In this document: positions 12,556 to 23,457 of the stretch, one piece after another
Position numbering within the stretch: position 1 is the first letter of the stretch
Layout of the letters: every line of letters begins with the position of its first letter
NCBI GenBank assembly: GCA_963693315.1
Contig: OY856186.1
Coordinates: 238,765,377 to 238,829,376, forward strand
DNA: 64,000 nt
DNA from: Diogma glabrata
Taxonomy: Eukaryota > Arthropoda > Insecta > Diptera > Cylindrotomidae
Direction of reading: 5' to 3'
Notes under the pieces: generated by a model
The model's input: only the letters and a program-made list of their open reading frames with translations
Databases searched by the model: none
What the model was told of the DNA's origin: nothing
Position numbers and translations under genes: made by a program

Positions 12556-13767
12556 TTATTTACTTATTTTACATTCAAAAGTTTCTTTTGAGTTGGAAAA
12601 CATTTTTGCATTTATTGTCTTAGTATCTACTGGTACAAAAGAATGAAATTTTTGAGTTCCACTTATAGTAATCGCATTTTTATATCGATTTTGTAGTTTT
12701 TCTTTTGTTAATTGATATTCATTTTTATCGGCGTATCCAAAGTTCATGGTAGATTCCCATTTTAAAGCCCATTCGAAAAGTTTTTTTGGTGTATCAATAA
12801 TATTATCTTCGCTCGCCATACTATAACGGTGTGCAGCACGCTTCAGTGTACCACCAATTCCATCACAAGGTCCCTTTCCATGGCTGGTAGCATGAAAATG
12901 CCATTCAGCGTCAACCTTAAAGTCTTTTTTGTGGTGGCATAAGTTAATTAGGTTATGTTTATTTTTGTATTGAGAAGGTGCACTGTCAGTGTTATAAATT
13001 ATTTTCGTAATATTAGAATTTATATGCGTTTTGATGAATTCAATAAGTATTGTAATGAAAAGATGGAATGTAGTACTGTTGTGATCGTTTATATCCGAAA
13101 TGAGTATAAAACTTCGGTGCTGTATATATTCACTTGTGGCACTTTTAAAATAAATGACAAATGGATGAATAGTAGCTTGTGAATTATTATAATAATAGCC
13201 TTGAACCGCATTCTGAATTATGAAGCCGTAGTTTTCAGAAAAATCCCCTTGAACGAAGCACTCTCCTGCTTCTAAATTTTTTTTTTCCTCAATGAATGTA
13301 GATTGTTGTTTTGCTATAAAGTTGTGTGGTATCAAAATTTGTAAACGGCAAATAAATTTTTTCATAAATTCTTCTACAGTTTCTATTAAAGTATCCAAAT
13401 TGCATCGATCAGTGGTATTCCATTGTTGATATTTGACTTGAAGGATTCCTTTAACGTCAAAATCATTTAGTAATTTTTCTTTCAGTTGTTGAAGTTTTTT
13501 TGAACATTCATTGCACTTCAAATTATGACAATCTTCTGTTAATTTACCACATGAAACAAATTCAATTAATGTTTTATAATTTTGGAAAGCAGCATCAGTA
13601 ATCCAAGACATCTTAGAGTGTTGAATCATTAGTTTCATATTTTGATGTATGGTACACACGCACACATTATGAACTCCATGGGATAATTTTATACATTCTT
13701 GTGGTCGAAGGGACGTGAATTTAGTAAATCCTATTTTCACATCAGGAAACTTATTTTTAAACTCCAC
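12556..13767 (-). CDS. DDE-like transposase fragment of an unclassified family (N-terminally truncated)
   Basis: An open frame of ~403 codons. It has an HNVCVCTIHQNMKLM Cys/His motif near residue 33, a Cys cluster near 78-85 (LKCNECSKK), GDFSENYGF near 193, TDSAPSQYKNK near 273 and HATSHGKGPCDGIGG near 303. GDF and TDSAP look like the first two acidic positions of an RNase H-fold transposase, and C-x-H-rich and SHGKG motifs lie before a proposed third acid. The same architecture is known to me only from uncharacterised proteins in animals. The 'start' codon is GTG and there is no suitable upstream ATG. Comparison with element 2 shows that several hundred N-terminal residues are missing, so this copy is probably non-autonomous despite its open frame. 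Confidence 0.75.
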   Translation of the reverse strand: MEFKNKFPDVKIGFTKFTSLRPQECIKLSHGVHNVCVCTIHQNMKLMIQHSKMSWITDAAFQNYKTLIEFVSCGKLTEDCHNLKCNECSKKLQQLKEKLLNDFDVKGILQVKYQQWNTTDRCNLDTLIETVEEFMKKFICRLQILIPHNFIAKQQSTFIEEKKNLEAGECFVQGDFSENYGFIIQNAVQGYYYNNSQATIHPFVIYFKSATSEYIQHRSFILISDINDHNSTTFHLFITILIEFIKTHINSNITKIIYNTDSAPSQYKNKHNLINLCHHKKDFKVDAEWHFHATSHGKGPCDGIGGTLKRAAHRYSMASEDNIIDTPKKLFEWALKWESTMNFGYADKNEYQLTKEKLQNRYKNAITISGTQKFHSFVPVDTKTINAKMFSNSKETFECKISK

Positions 13768-14639
13768 ATGGGGTTTCCAATTGGGGTGGCTGAAATATGT
13801 TCAATTTTAACTCAACCAAAACATGACTATTGATTGTTGCCAGATCAACGACCGAGTTTGCCAAAGATATTTCGATTATTGTGTTTCGATTAAAATGTCG
13901 CAAAATTTTGCTGAACTTGACTGAAATTGCTTTTTAAAAAGTTCATTTAATAATAAAATATTTGATATTTAACATAAAAAAAAAATCTGAATCTAAAAAT
14001 CGCCATTTTTATAATTTTCCTTCAGAACAAAAAAAACTGATTCCCGACAGTCATATGCACAACGAATTTTATTTCTAAAACAAAAAATGATGCTAGTCGT
14101 GAACTTTCACAAGTTGTTAGATATAAAATAAGCTTCAATTTTGTTTAAAAAAAAAAAAAAAGAAGCTATGTCATCTTTTTTTCAATTACACCGTTTTTTT
14201 CTTATGTTACACCGTTAAAAATTATTTCAAAAAATTAACAGTGTACATTTTTAAAAACTTTGTACTAAAACCTATTCAACGACATATCATTTATGAAAAT
14301 CGATTCAGTAGTTTTTCTACAATCGCTCGTCAAAATGCACTCACATCACAAAATAACAAAAAATTGAGGGGCACCCTGTGAAGACCCCTGGTCGAAAAAA
14401 AAAATTCTAAGAGAACTCGTATTTTTTATTTATGAAAGACTATCTATAAACAAAAATAATCAAAATTAAAAGGGGTCAAGTCAAAATTTCCCAAAAATTT
14501 GCTGAGCTTGCGTGAAATTGCTCATATAGTTCAACAACTATAACAAATTCAAAAATTTTCATGTCCAATTTCATTTTCAATTACATTCACATTATAAAAA
14601 CAGCTACGTTTTTTTTCCAAAAAATTGGCTAAAAAAATA

Positions 14640-15300
14640 AATGAAATCATTTTTTGACACACTTGACATTATTTTTTTGACAAACTTATAATGCCATAAT
14701 TCTCTATAATAACAATAAAATTTCATATCATACAAATTATTAATTTTGTTTTTTTTCCCAAAAAATTGGGTAAAATAGTATATAAAAACCTTTCTTTCAA
14801 CACACTTGACAACATTTTTTTGACAAACTTATAATGCCATAATTCTCTATAATAATAATAAAATTTCCTTTCAAACAAATAATTAATTTTATTTTCTTCC
14901 AAAAAATTAGGTAAAAAAATAAATAAAAATCTTTCTTTTGACACAATTGTCAACATTTTTTTGACAAACTTATGGTGCCATAATTCTCAATAATAATAAC
15001 AAAAATGCATATCAAACAAATAATTAATTTTATTTTTTTTTTAAAAATTGGGTAAAAAAATAAATAAAAATGACGAGGGTAGGTTCGAATCCCATCCGAA
15101 ACACGAAAAATGTGAATTGGAGTTTTTTTCAATTGAAAAAATTCCAATTACTTCTTTGCTTACTTGAGTTTAATTGATCTCAAAAATCAAAATAAATAAA
15201 AATCTTTCTTTTGACACACTTGACAACATTTTTTGACAAACTTATAATGCAATAATCTAGTTTTTGATCACACATACCAATCCCTACCATCAAGATTTCT
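14640..15300. repeat. ~125-bp tandem repeats within element A, copy 1
   Basis: About five imperfect units each contain GACACACTTGACAACATTTT, then AACTTATAATGCCATAATTC, an ATT/ATA triplet run, and CCAAAAAATTGGGTAAAAAA. The same repeats, inverted, occur at 36100-36720 and 29430-29790, and in copy 2 at about 21900-22560. Confidence 0.8.
15072..15188 (+). mobile_element. SINE-like insertion with 15-bp target duplication, copy 1
   Basis: The 117-bp insert begins at GACGAGGGTAGGTTCGAATC, which includes a B-box-like GGTTCGAATCC. It is flanked by AAAATAAATAAAAAT on both sides (15057-15071 and 15189-15203). It is 5'-truncated compared with the related sequence at 16080-16195, sharing CCATCCGAAACACGAAAAAT. 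This is typical of a tRNA-derived SINE inserted by target-primed reverse transcription. Confidence 0.7.
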
Positions 15301-15404
15301 CCAAATTTAATGTTCCTACTCGTAATCACTTAAAATGAACATTTTTTAAGCCAAAAAATGAAAATTTGCTATTTTTGACACACATAATGTTTTTTTTGAC
15401 ACAC

Positions 15405-15655
15405 TTACGGTACAGTTATCGAACGCAGCGTCCTTTGAGTAAACCTATTTTTAGAAAAAAAAATTTTGAAATCCCTCCAGCGGTTTTCCCTGCAGTGTAG
15501 GCCGGCCGGCCGGCAGACAGACACACATTTTTTTTTTGCTTTTTTAGAATCAGTAGGTCCTAAAACATCGAGAAATGCCAAAAAAAGTTGGGGTAAGAAT
15601 TTCACTTTTGGCTCATGAATGTAATACTTAGGTCTTTCAGACCGAAGTAAATATA
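15405..15655. other. GC-richer module of element A with GGCCGGCCGGCCGGC core, copy 1
   Basis: Contains the palindromic GGCCGGCCGGCCGGC near 15500 followed by AGACAGACACACA, and ends with the hairpin GGTCTTTCAGACC next to GAAGTAA at ~15632-15650. The reverse complement of this end forms the left terminus of the nested copy at 35833. Open frames across it are repeat artefacts. Confidence 0.7.
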
Positions 15656-15699
15656 TTTCTTAAATTTTGTGCATTTGTTGCAAAACTATTGTATATGTG

Positions 15700-17090
15700 T
15701 TATTATGGTTTTCCATAGTTTTTGAAATATTTTTGGAATTTTGAAAGAACTTTGTTTTGATTTTGTAATAATTTTTGCAATATTTTTAGAATTTTGGCAA
15801 AAGTTTTAATTTTGTTTAATTTGTCAGCCATTGATTTCACATGTATTGGAAACAATCAATAATGACTATAAGAATCGTGACTTAGGATGTTAATTAGAAT
15901 AGAAATGTTCTCCATTCTATGAATTCACACAAAGTATTGTCTAGAAATTTAATGCAAAAAATCCCATGTAATGTAAAAACATTTTCCATAGTATGGAGTC
16001 TAAATGACAGTGGAAAAATTCAACTTAATTAAAAATAAATAAGTGATAAAGAAATCTCAACATTGAAATTGTCATCGCCTCAACGGCGTAATCGATAGCG
16101 TGCCTGCCCAAGGATTCGAGCCGGGCACTGACGATGGTAGGCTCGAATCCCATCCGAAACACGAAAAATGTGAATTGGAGTTTTTTTCGGAGAAACTTCA
16201 AACCATATATCAGTATAATTTTTGCAATATTTGTAGAATTTTGAAAAAAAATAGAATTCTTTTATTTATAGTTTTAGAATTTTGAAAAAAGTTTCAATTT
16301 TCGATTTTGTAAGAATTTTTGGAATATTTTTAGAATTTTGAAAAACTTTAAATTTATTTTAAATTTTTGATTTTATTATAATTTTTGGAATTTTTAAAAA
16401 AATCGCAACATTTGTAGCATTTTGGAAAAAGTTTTAACATGGTATCTTCGGATTTTCAAAGAGTCTGAATAATGAATATTTCATATTTAGTGGGCTAAAC
16501 ATGTCTAACTAAATAATAAAAAAAAATTTTTTTAATTTTGTTATAATTTTTGCAATATTTTTAGAACTTTGAAAAAAAAAATAGAATTTATATGTATTTT
16601 TAGAATTTTGAAAAAGTTTCAATTTTTGATTTTGTAAGAATTTTTGGAGTATGTTTAGAATTTTGAAAAATTTAATATTTCTTGATTTTATTATAATTTT
16701 TGGAATTTTGAAAAAAGTTTTAATTTTTAATATTGTTATAATTTTTGCAATATTTTTAGAATTTTGGAAAAAATTCGAATTTATGAATTTTTAAGAACTT
16801 TTAAAATATTATTAGTATTTAGAAAAAGTTTAAATATTTGATTTTGTTCTAATTTTTGGAATATTACGTAAATCTAATTGAACATGGAAATTTTTGAATT
16901 TGTTATAGTTTTTGAAATATTTTTTAAATTTTGAAAAAAGTTTGTATTTTTGATTTTCTAATAATTTTTGCAAAATTTTTAGAATTTTGGAAAAAGTTTT
17001 ATTATTTGATTTTGTTTTAAGTCTTGCAATATTTTTAGAATTTTGAACAAAAATAGAATTTTTGTAATTTTGTAATATTTTCTCGTAACG
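15700..17090. repeat. ~56-bp AT-rich minisatellite within element A, copy 1
   Basis: Degenerate units of TTTTTGATTTTGTAATAATT followed by TTTGCAATATTTTTAGAATT and TTGGAAAAAGTTT recur many times. The inverted version fills 11180-11550, and another piece lies at 36790-37050. No coding potential. Confidence 0.75.
16078..16195 (+). mobile_element. tRNA-derived SINE-like sequence, copy 1
   Basis: A tRNA-like head (CGCCTCAACGGCGTAATCGA, then AGCGTGCCTG) carries the B box GGCTCGAATCCCA about 16145, followed by CCATCCGAAACACGAAAAAT and a T-rich tail. It is the longer relative of the 15072 insert. No clear target duplication was found. A 61-codon open frame through it is not a gene. Confidence 0.6.
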
Positions 17091-18942
17091 CTAAATAAGT
17101 ATACATCGCTGACCAAAACTAAAAACAATGTCCTCATAAAAGTTTTTTGCCGAAAACTATATCAAAATTCTTAACCCAGACCGAAGTTTTGATATCTCAG
17201 AGCTTGAGATTTCAGTCTCTCCATATAAATACTATTAAGGTAAGCGGATTACTCTAATTTATTGGTATCACGGGCTGCTACATTTTATTATATTGCCCGA
17301 TTTTTGATTGTCTAACCCAGCATACGAACCCAGCATTAAGTGTCGCTAGGCGCTAGCCGAGATTTGCACCCACATTAAGCCCAAAATAGCTTACGTCCGT
17401 GCATCATGTACTATTTTTTATTCGCCGCAAGCAAAATATTTAAAAAAATTTGTTTACTCTAATTTAAAATTATAAATTTGCATAAATTTTAAAATAAAAA
17501 TATGTGGAACAAGTAACCTTTGACAAAATATTTGTTATTTTTTTCAAATTATTGAATAACCATGACAACAAATGATAACAACTATATTAATTGGATAATG
17601 AAATTTTGAGTTTAAGGGTTGCTTTGATAAAAAATTCTATTTTTCATAGAATTTCACAAAATAAATAGTTAAAAAGTGACACTTTAAGGCCGCAAATCAC
17701 AGTAATAAAATAACACTTTAATATGTAGGCGAATAAAATATAAATTTTATTCAAGTTATTTCAATTAAAAAATTTTCTTTAGTATGCTTTTTCACAAACA
17801 ACTTTTGTTGAATGAAAAATGGTTTCTTTTGATATTTATAATATTTGAAACGTTTGACAATGAACATTCATGTTCGAAACGCAACAAAAATATTATTAAA
17901 ATAAGTTGTTGTTAGGTTCTTTTAACAAATTTATTTTAAATAAATTGTTTCATAAATAAATAATGCTATTTAAGAAATTTACCGTAGAATTTACTGCTAT
18001 TTAATTAAATTAACCACCATAGACCATATCTGGAATATCTGCGCCTCGGTCTGCTAGTAATGTAGCGTCGAAAACATTTTAATCAGCAACATTTGGGAGT
18101 TGAATAAATTACGCAATTATTTTAAATATGGCACTCAAGGTTTTTCTTCCCACAAATTGAGTGCTGTAAGAATTTTGTCTGTATTGAAAGTGTTGCGAAC
18201 ACTTCAATTAATAGATTTTCAAATTTCGCATGCGACATTTTCGTTCAAATTAATAAAAACAAAAATCAAATATGGAGTGGCTTAAATCTCACAGCTCTGA
18301 AATATCAAGAATTCGGTCTGGGTTAAGGATTTTGATATAGTTTTCGGCAAAAATCTTTTATGAGGACATGGTTTTTAGTTTTGGGCGGCGATGTACATCA
18401 AACATAACTCTTTGTTAAAGTACAAGTATTTTTTTATCTCTGTTTAGAAATTTATTACAAAACAAACACGAAACATCAATACGATACCGGAAAATTATAA
18501 CAGATCATAAATTAACATAATTTAGTAAAAAGATGATACACTCAGCAAACTACTCAAAAAACTCCCCATTTAGCGTTTCGAGAAAATATTACAAAATCAC
18601 AAATTCATATTTCTTTCAAAATTCCAAAAATATTGTAAAAATTAGAATAAAATCTAATATTTAAACTTTTTCCAAATTCCGATAATATTCCAAAAATTAT
18701 TACAAATTCAAACTCTTCCAAAATTCTAAAAATATTGCAAAAACCATTACAAAATCAAAAATTGAAATGTTTTTCAAAATTCCAAATATTATAATAAAAT
18801 CAAAAATTTAAAATTTTTCAAAATTCTAAAAATATTTCAAAAATTCTTACAAAATCAAAAATTAAAACTTCTTCCAAAATTCTAAAAATATTGCAAAAAT
18901 TATTACAAAATCAAAAATACAAAATTTCAAACATATTTCAAC

Positions 18943-21790
18943 ATATGAGCAATTTCACGAAGATTCAACATCGTTTTGACTTGACCCCTTTTAATTTTGA
19001 TTATTTTTTGTTTATGGATAGTCTTAGATAAATAAAAAACACGAGTTCTCTTAGAATTTTTTTTTTCGACCAGGGGTCTTCACAGGGTACCCCTCAATTT
19101 TTTGTTATTTTGTGATGTGAGTGCATTTTGACGAGCGATTGTAGAAAAACTACTGAATCGATTTTCATAAATGATATGTCGTTAAATAGGTATTAGAACA
19201 AAGTTTTCAAAAATGTACACTGTTAATTTTTTGAAATAATTTTTAACGGTGTAACATAAGAAAAAAACGGTGTAATTGAAAAAAAGATGGCATAGCCTCT
19301 TTTTTTTTTTTTTTTTAAACAAAATTGAAGCTTATTTTATATCTAACAACTTGTGAAAGTTCACGACTAGCATCATTTTTTGTTTTAGAAATAAAATTCG
19401 TTGTGCATATGACTGTCGGGAATCAGTTTTTTTGTTCTGAAGGAAAATTATAAAAAAGGCGTTATAAACTAAGAGATTTTTTTTTATGTTAAATATCAAA
19501 TATTTTATTATTAGATGAACTTTTTAAAATATTATAAAAATTATATATGTAGTACAATAAATAAAATAAATACAATTGTTAAAAATGATTTACTTATTTT
19601 ACAAACAAAAGTTTCTTTTGAATAGGAAAGCACTTCTGCAATTATTTTCTTTGTATTAGATGGCATAAAAAATGAAATGTTTATTTGTCACTTTTAGTAA
19701 TCACTTGTCACTCTTATAAAAAATAATTTGACAGTCTTGACTGCAAACAAAAAAGCCGTATAAACAACTAAATCTATTTAGGAACTTTTGACTGGAGAAG
19801 TATTATGTTCGTATTATGTTATTATGGAATCATAAAGTAAAGGATTGTTTTTCAACATTAAATTACAAATATTTTATTATTGAATAAACTTTTTAAAAAA
19901 TCATACAAATTATATATGTGAAAATAAATATAGTTATTAAAAATTATTTACTTATTTTACATTCAAAAGTTTCTTTTGAGTTGGAAAACATTTTTGCATT
20001 TATTGTCTTAGTATCTACTGGTACAAAAGAATGAAATTTTTGAGTTCCACTTATAGTAATCGCATTTTTATATCGATTTTGTAGTTTTTCTTTTGTTAAT
20101 TGATATTCATTTTTATCGGCGTATCCAAAGTTCATGGTAGATTCCCATTTTAAAGCCCATTCGAAAAGTTTTTTTGGTGTATCAATAATATTATCTTCGC
20201 TCGCCATACTATAACGGTGTGCAGCACGCTTCAGTGTACCACCAATTCCATCACAAGGTCCCTTTCCATGGCTGGTAGCATGAAAATGCCATTCAGCGTC
20301 AACCTTAAAGTCTTTTTTGTGGTGGCATAAGTTAATTAGGTTATGTTTATTTTTGTATTGAGAAGGTGCACTGTCAGTGTTATAAATTATTTTCGTAATA
20401 TTAGAATTTATATGCGTTTTGATGAATTCAATAAGTATTGTAATGAAAAGATGGAATGTAGTACTGTTGTGATCGTTTATATCCGAAATGAGTATAAAAC
20501 TTCGGTGCTGTATATATTCACTTGTGGCACTTTTAAAATAAATGACAAATGGATGAATAGTAGCTTGTGAATTATTATAATAATAGCCTTGAACCGCATT
20601 CTGAATTATGAAGCCGTAGTTTTCAGAAAAATCCCCTTGAACGAAGCACTCTCCTGCTTCTAAATTTTTTTTTTTCCTCAATGAATGTAGATTGTTGTTT
20701 TGCTATAAAGTTGTGTGGTATCAAAATTTGTAAACGGTAAATAAATTTTTTCATAAATTCTTCTACAGTTTCTATTAAAGTATCCAAATTGCATCGATCA
20801 GTGGTATTCCATTGTTGATATTTGACTTGAAGGATTCCTTTAACGTCAAAATCATTTAGTAATTTTTCTTTCAGTTGTTGAAGTTTTTTTGAACATTCAT
20901 TGCACTTCAAATTATGACAATCTTCTGTTAATTTACCACATGAAACAAATTCAATTAATGTTTTATAATTTTGGAAAGCAGCATCAGTAATCCAAGACAT
21001 CTTAGAGTGTTGAATCATTAGTTTCATATTTTGATGTATGGTACACACGCACACATTATGAACTCCATGGGATAATTTTATACATTCTTGTGGTCGAAGG
21101 GACGTGAATTTAGTAAATCCTATTTTCACATCAGGAAACTTATTTTTAAACTCCACATGGGGTTTCCAATTGGGGTGGCTGAAATATGTTCAATTTTAAC
21201 TCAACCAAAACATGACTATTGATTGTTGCCAGATCAACGACCGAGTTTGCCAAAGATATTTCGATTATTGTGTTTCGATTAAAATGTCGCAAAATTTTGC
21301 TGAACTTGACTGAAATTGCTTTTTAAAAAGTTCATTTAATAATAAAATATTTGATATTTAACATAAAAAAAAAATCTGAATCTAAAAATCGCCATTTTTA
21401 TAATTTTCCTTCAGAACAAAAAAAACTGATTCCCGACAGTCATATGCACAACGAATTTTATTTCTAAAACAAAAAATGATGCTAGTCGTGAACTTTCACA
21501 AGTTGTTAGATATAAAATAAGCTTCAATTTTGTTTAAAAAAAAAAAAAAAGAAGCTATGTCATCTTTTTTTCAATTACACCGTTTTTTTCTTATGTTACA
21601 CCGTTAAATCACAAAATAACAAAAAATTGAGGGGCACCCTGTGAAGACCCCTGGTCGAAAAAAAAAATTCTAAGAGAACTCGTATTTTTTATTTATGAAA
21701 GACTATCTATAAACAAAAATAATCAAAATTAAAAGGGGTCAAGTCAAAATTTCCCAAAAATTTGCTGAGCTTGCGTGAAATTGCTCATAT
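18943..21790 (-). mobile_element. Element 1, copy 2 (right TIR shortened)
   Basis: Same termini and flanks as copy 1. About 125 bp are lost from the right TIR, between ACACCGTTAAA and ATCACAAAATAAC near 21600. The position matches copy 1 through the 7388-bp offset, so it arose by duplication rather than by a new transposition. Confidence 0.85.
19944..21156 (-). pseudogene. Transposase fragment of element 1, copy 2, frameshifted
   Basis: Near-identical to the copy-1 frame, but an added T in a poly-T run near 20668 (poly-A on the coding strand, at the EEKKNLEAG position) shifts the frame. The 3' part stays open at 19944-20681 and the 5' part at 20623-21156. The homopolymer position makes a sequencing or assembly error possible. 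Like copy 1, it lacks the N-terminal region. Confidence 0.8.
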
Positions 21791-22333
21791 AGTTCAACAA
21801 CTATAACAAATTCAAAAATTTTCATGTCCAATTTCATTTTCAATTACATTCACATTATAAAAACAGCTACGTTTTTTTTCCAAAAAATTGGCTAAAAAAA
21901 TAAATGAAATCATTTTTTGACACACTTGACATTATTTTTTTGACAAACTTATAATGCCATAATTCTCTATAATAACAATAAAATTTCATATCATACAAAT
22001 TATTAATTTTGTTTTTTTTCCCAAAAAATTGGGTAAAATAGTATATAAAAACCTTTCTTTCAACACACTTGACAACATTTTTTTGACAAACTTATAATGC
22101 CATAATTCTCTATAATAATAATAAAATTTCCTTTCAAACAAATAATTAATTTTATTTTCTTCCAAAAAATTAGGTAAAAAAATAAATAAAAATCTTTCTT
22201 TTGACACAATTGTCAACATTTTTTTGACAAACTTATGGTGCCATAATTCTCAATAATAATAATAAAAATGCATATCAAACAAATAATTAATTTTATTTTT
22301 TTTTAAAAAATTGGGTAAAAAAATAAATAAAAA

Positions 22334-22450
22334 TGACGAGGGTAGGTTCGAATCCCATCCGAAACACGAAAAATGTGAATTGGAGTTTTTTTCAATTGAA
22401 AAAATTCCAATTACTTCTTTGCTTACTTGAGTTTAATTGATCTCAAAAAT
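22334..22450 (+). mobile_element. SINE-like insertion, copy 2
   Basis: Counterpart of the 15072-15188 insert, with the same GACGAGGGTAGGTTCG start and AAAATAAATAAAAAT flanks. Confidence 0.65.
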
Positions 22451-23339
22451 CAAAATAAATAAAAATCTTTCTTTTGACACACTTGACAACATTTTTTGAC
22501 AAACTTATAATGCAATAATCTAGTTTTTGATCACACATACCAATCCCTACCATCAAGATTTCTCCAAATTTAATGTTCCTACTCGTAATCACTTAAAATG
22601 AACATTTTTTAAGCCAAAAAATGAAAATTTGCTATTTTTGACACACATAATGTTTTTTTTGACACACTTACGGTACAGTTATCGAACGCAGCGTCCTTTG
22701 AGTAAACCTATTTTTAGAAAAAAAATTTTGAAATCCCTCCAGCGGTTTTCCCTGCAGTGTAGGCCGGCCGGCCGGCAGACAGACACACATTTTTTTTTTG
22801 CTTTTTTAGAATCAGTAGGTCCTAAAACATCGAGAAATGCCAAAAAAAGTTGGGGTAAGAATTTCACTTTTGGCTCATGAATGTAATACTTAGGTCTTTC
22901 AGACCGAAGTAAATATATTTCTTAAATTTTGTGCATTTGTTGCAAAACTATTGTATATGTGTTATTATGGTTTTCCATAGTTTTTGAAATATTTTTGGAA
23001 TTTTGAAAGAACTTTGTTTTGATTTTGTAATAATTTTTGCAATATTTTTAGAATTTTGGCAAAAGTTTTAATTTTGTTTAATTTGTCAGCCATTGATTTC
23101 ACATGTATTGGAAACAATCAATAATGACTATAAGAATCGTGACTTAGGATGTTAATTAGAATAGAAATGTTCTCCATTCTATGAATTCACACAAAGTATT
23201 GTCTAGAAATTTAATGCAAAAAATCCCATGTAATGTAAAAACATTTTCCATAGTATGGAGTCTAAATGACAGTGGAAAAATTCAACTTAATTAAAAATAA
23301 ATAAGTGATAAAGAAATCTCAACATTGAAATTGTCATCG

Positions 23340-23457
23340 CCTCAACGGCGTAATCGATAGCGTGCCTGCCCAAGGATTCGAGCCGGGCACTGACGATGGT
23401 AGGCTCGAATCCCATCCGAAACACGAAAAATGTGAATTGGAGTTTTTTTCGGAGAAA
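23340..23457 (+). mobile_element. tRNA-derived SINE-like sequence, copy 2
   Basis: Counterpart of the copy-1 sequence at 16078, with the same tRNA-like head and GGCTCGAATCCCA B box. Confidence 0.55.

Larger units (their letters stand above)
11555..14527 (-). mobile_element. Element 1, copy 1: long-TIR DNA transposon, unclassified superfamily
   Basis: Termini ATATGAGCAATTTCACG at 11555 and CGTGAAATTGCTCATAT at 14511-14527 are exact inverses. The arms stay complementary to about 12140 and back from about 13934, giving TIRs near 590 bp. Flanks ATTTCAAC (11547-11554) and AGTTCAAC (14528-14535) suggest an 8-bp target duplication with one mismatch. It interrupts element A, because sequence on both sides is continuous in the 36.8-kb copy of A. 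Length is 2973 bp. It carries one minus-strand transposase-like frame. Long TIRs and an 8-9-bp duplication recall MULE-type elements, but this is inference. Confidence 0.85.
10885..17225. mobile_element. Composite repeat 'element A', copy 1, with inverted ends
   Basis: The left end (ATATGGAG near 10885, then CGGTCTGGGTTAAGG near 10926) is the reverse complement of the right end (CTTAACCCAGACCG near 17170, then CTCTCCATAT near 17218). The same end occurs at 37150-37273. From left to right: end module with a 56-bp AT minisatellite (to 11554), element 1 insertion, ~125-bp tandem repeats (14640-15260) holding a SINE, a GC-rich module (15405-15655), more minisatellite (15700-17090) with a SINE, and the right end. 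No own coding frame was found, so it is non-autonomous or a repeat scaffold for other insertions. Confidence 0.75.
9958..17345. repeat. 7.4-kb direct duplication, copy 1
   Basis: The unit starts at CTAGGCGCTAGCCGAGATTT and ends at ...CCCAGCATTAAGTGTCG, and the next base begins copy 2. Corresponding landmarks are offset by exactly 7388 bp over most of the unit. Identity is very high, with only scattered single-base changes (e.g. 10769 C versus T) and homopolymer differences. Contents: unassigned flank (9958-10884), composite element A (10885-17225) with element 1 and two SINE-like insertions inside, then a ~120-bp tail. Confidence 0.95.

Noticed and set aside
12955..13182. 75-codon plus-strand frame, repeated at 20343-20570
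   Set aside because: Shadow of the minus-strand transposase frame.
15405..15605. Frames through the GGCCGG module (also 22629-22880, 29145-29444, 35800-36045)
   Set aside because: They read through non-coding repeat modules in both orientations and are not conserved as protein between diverged copies.
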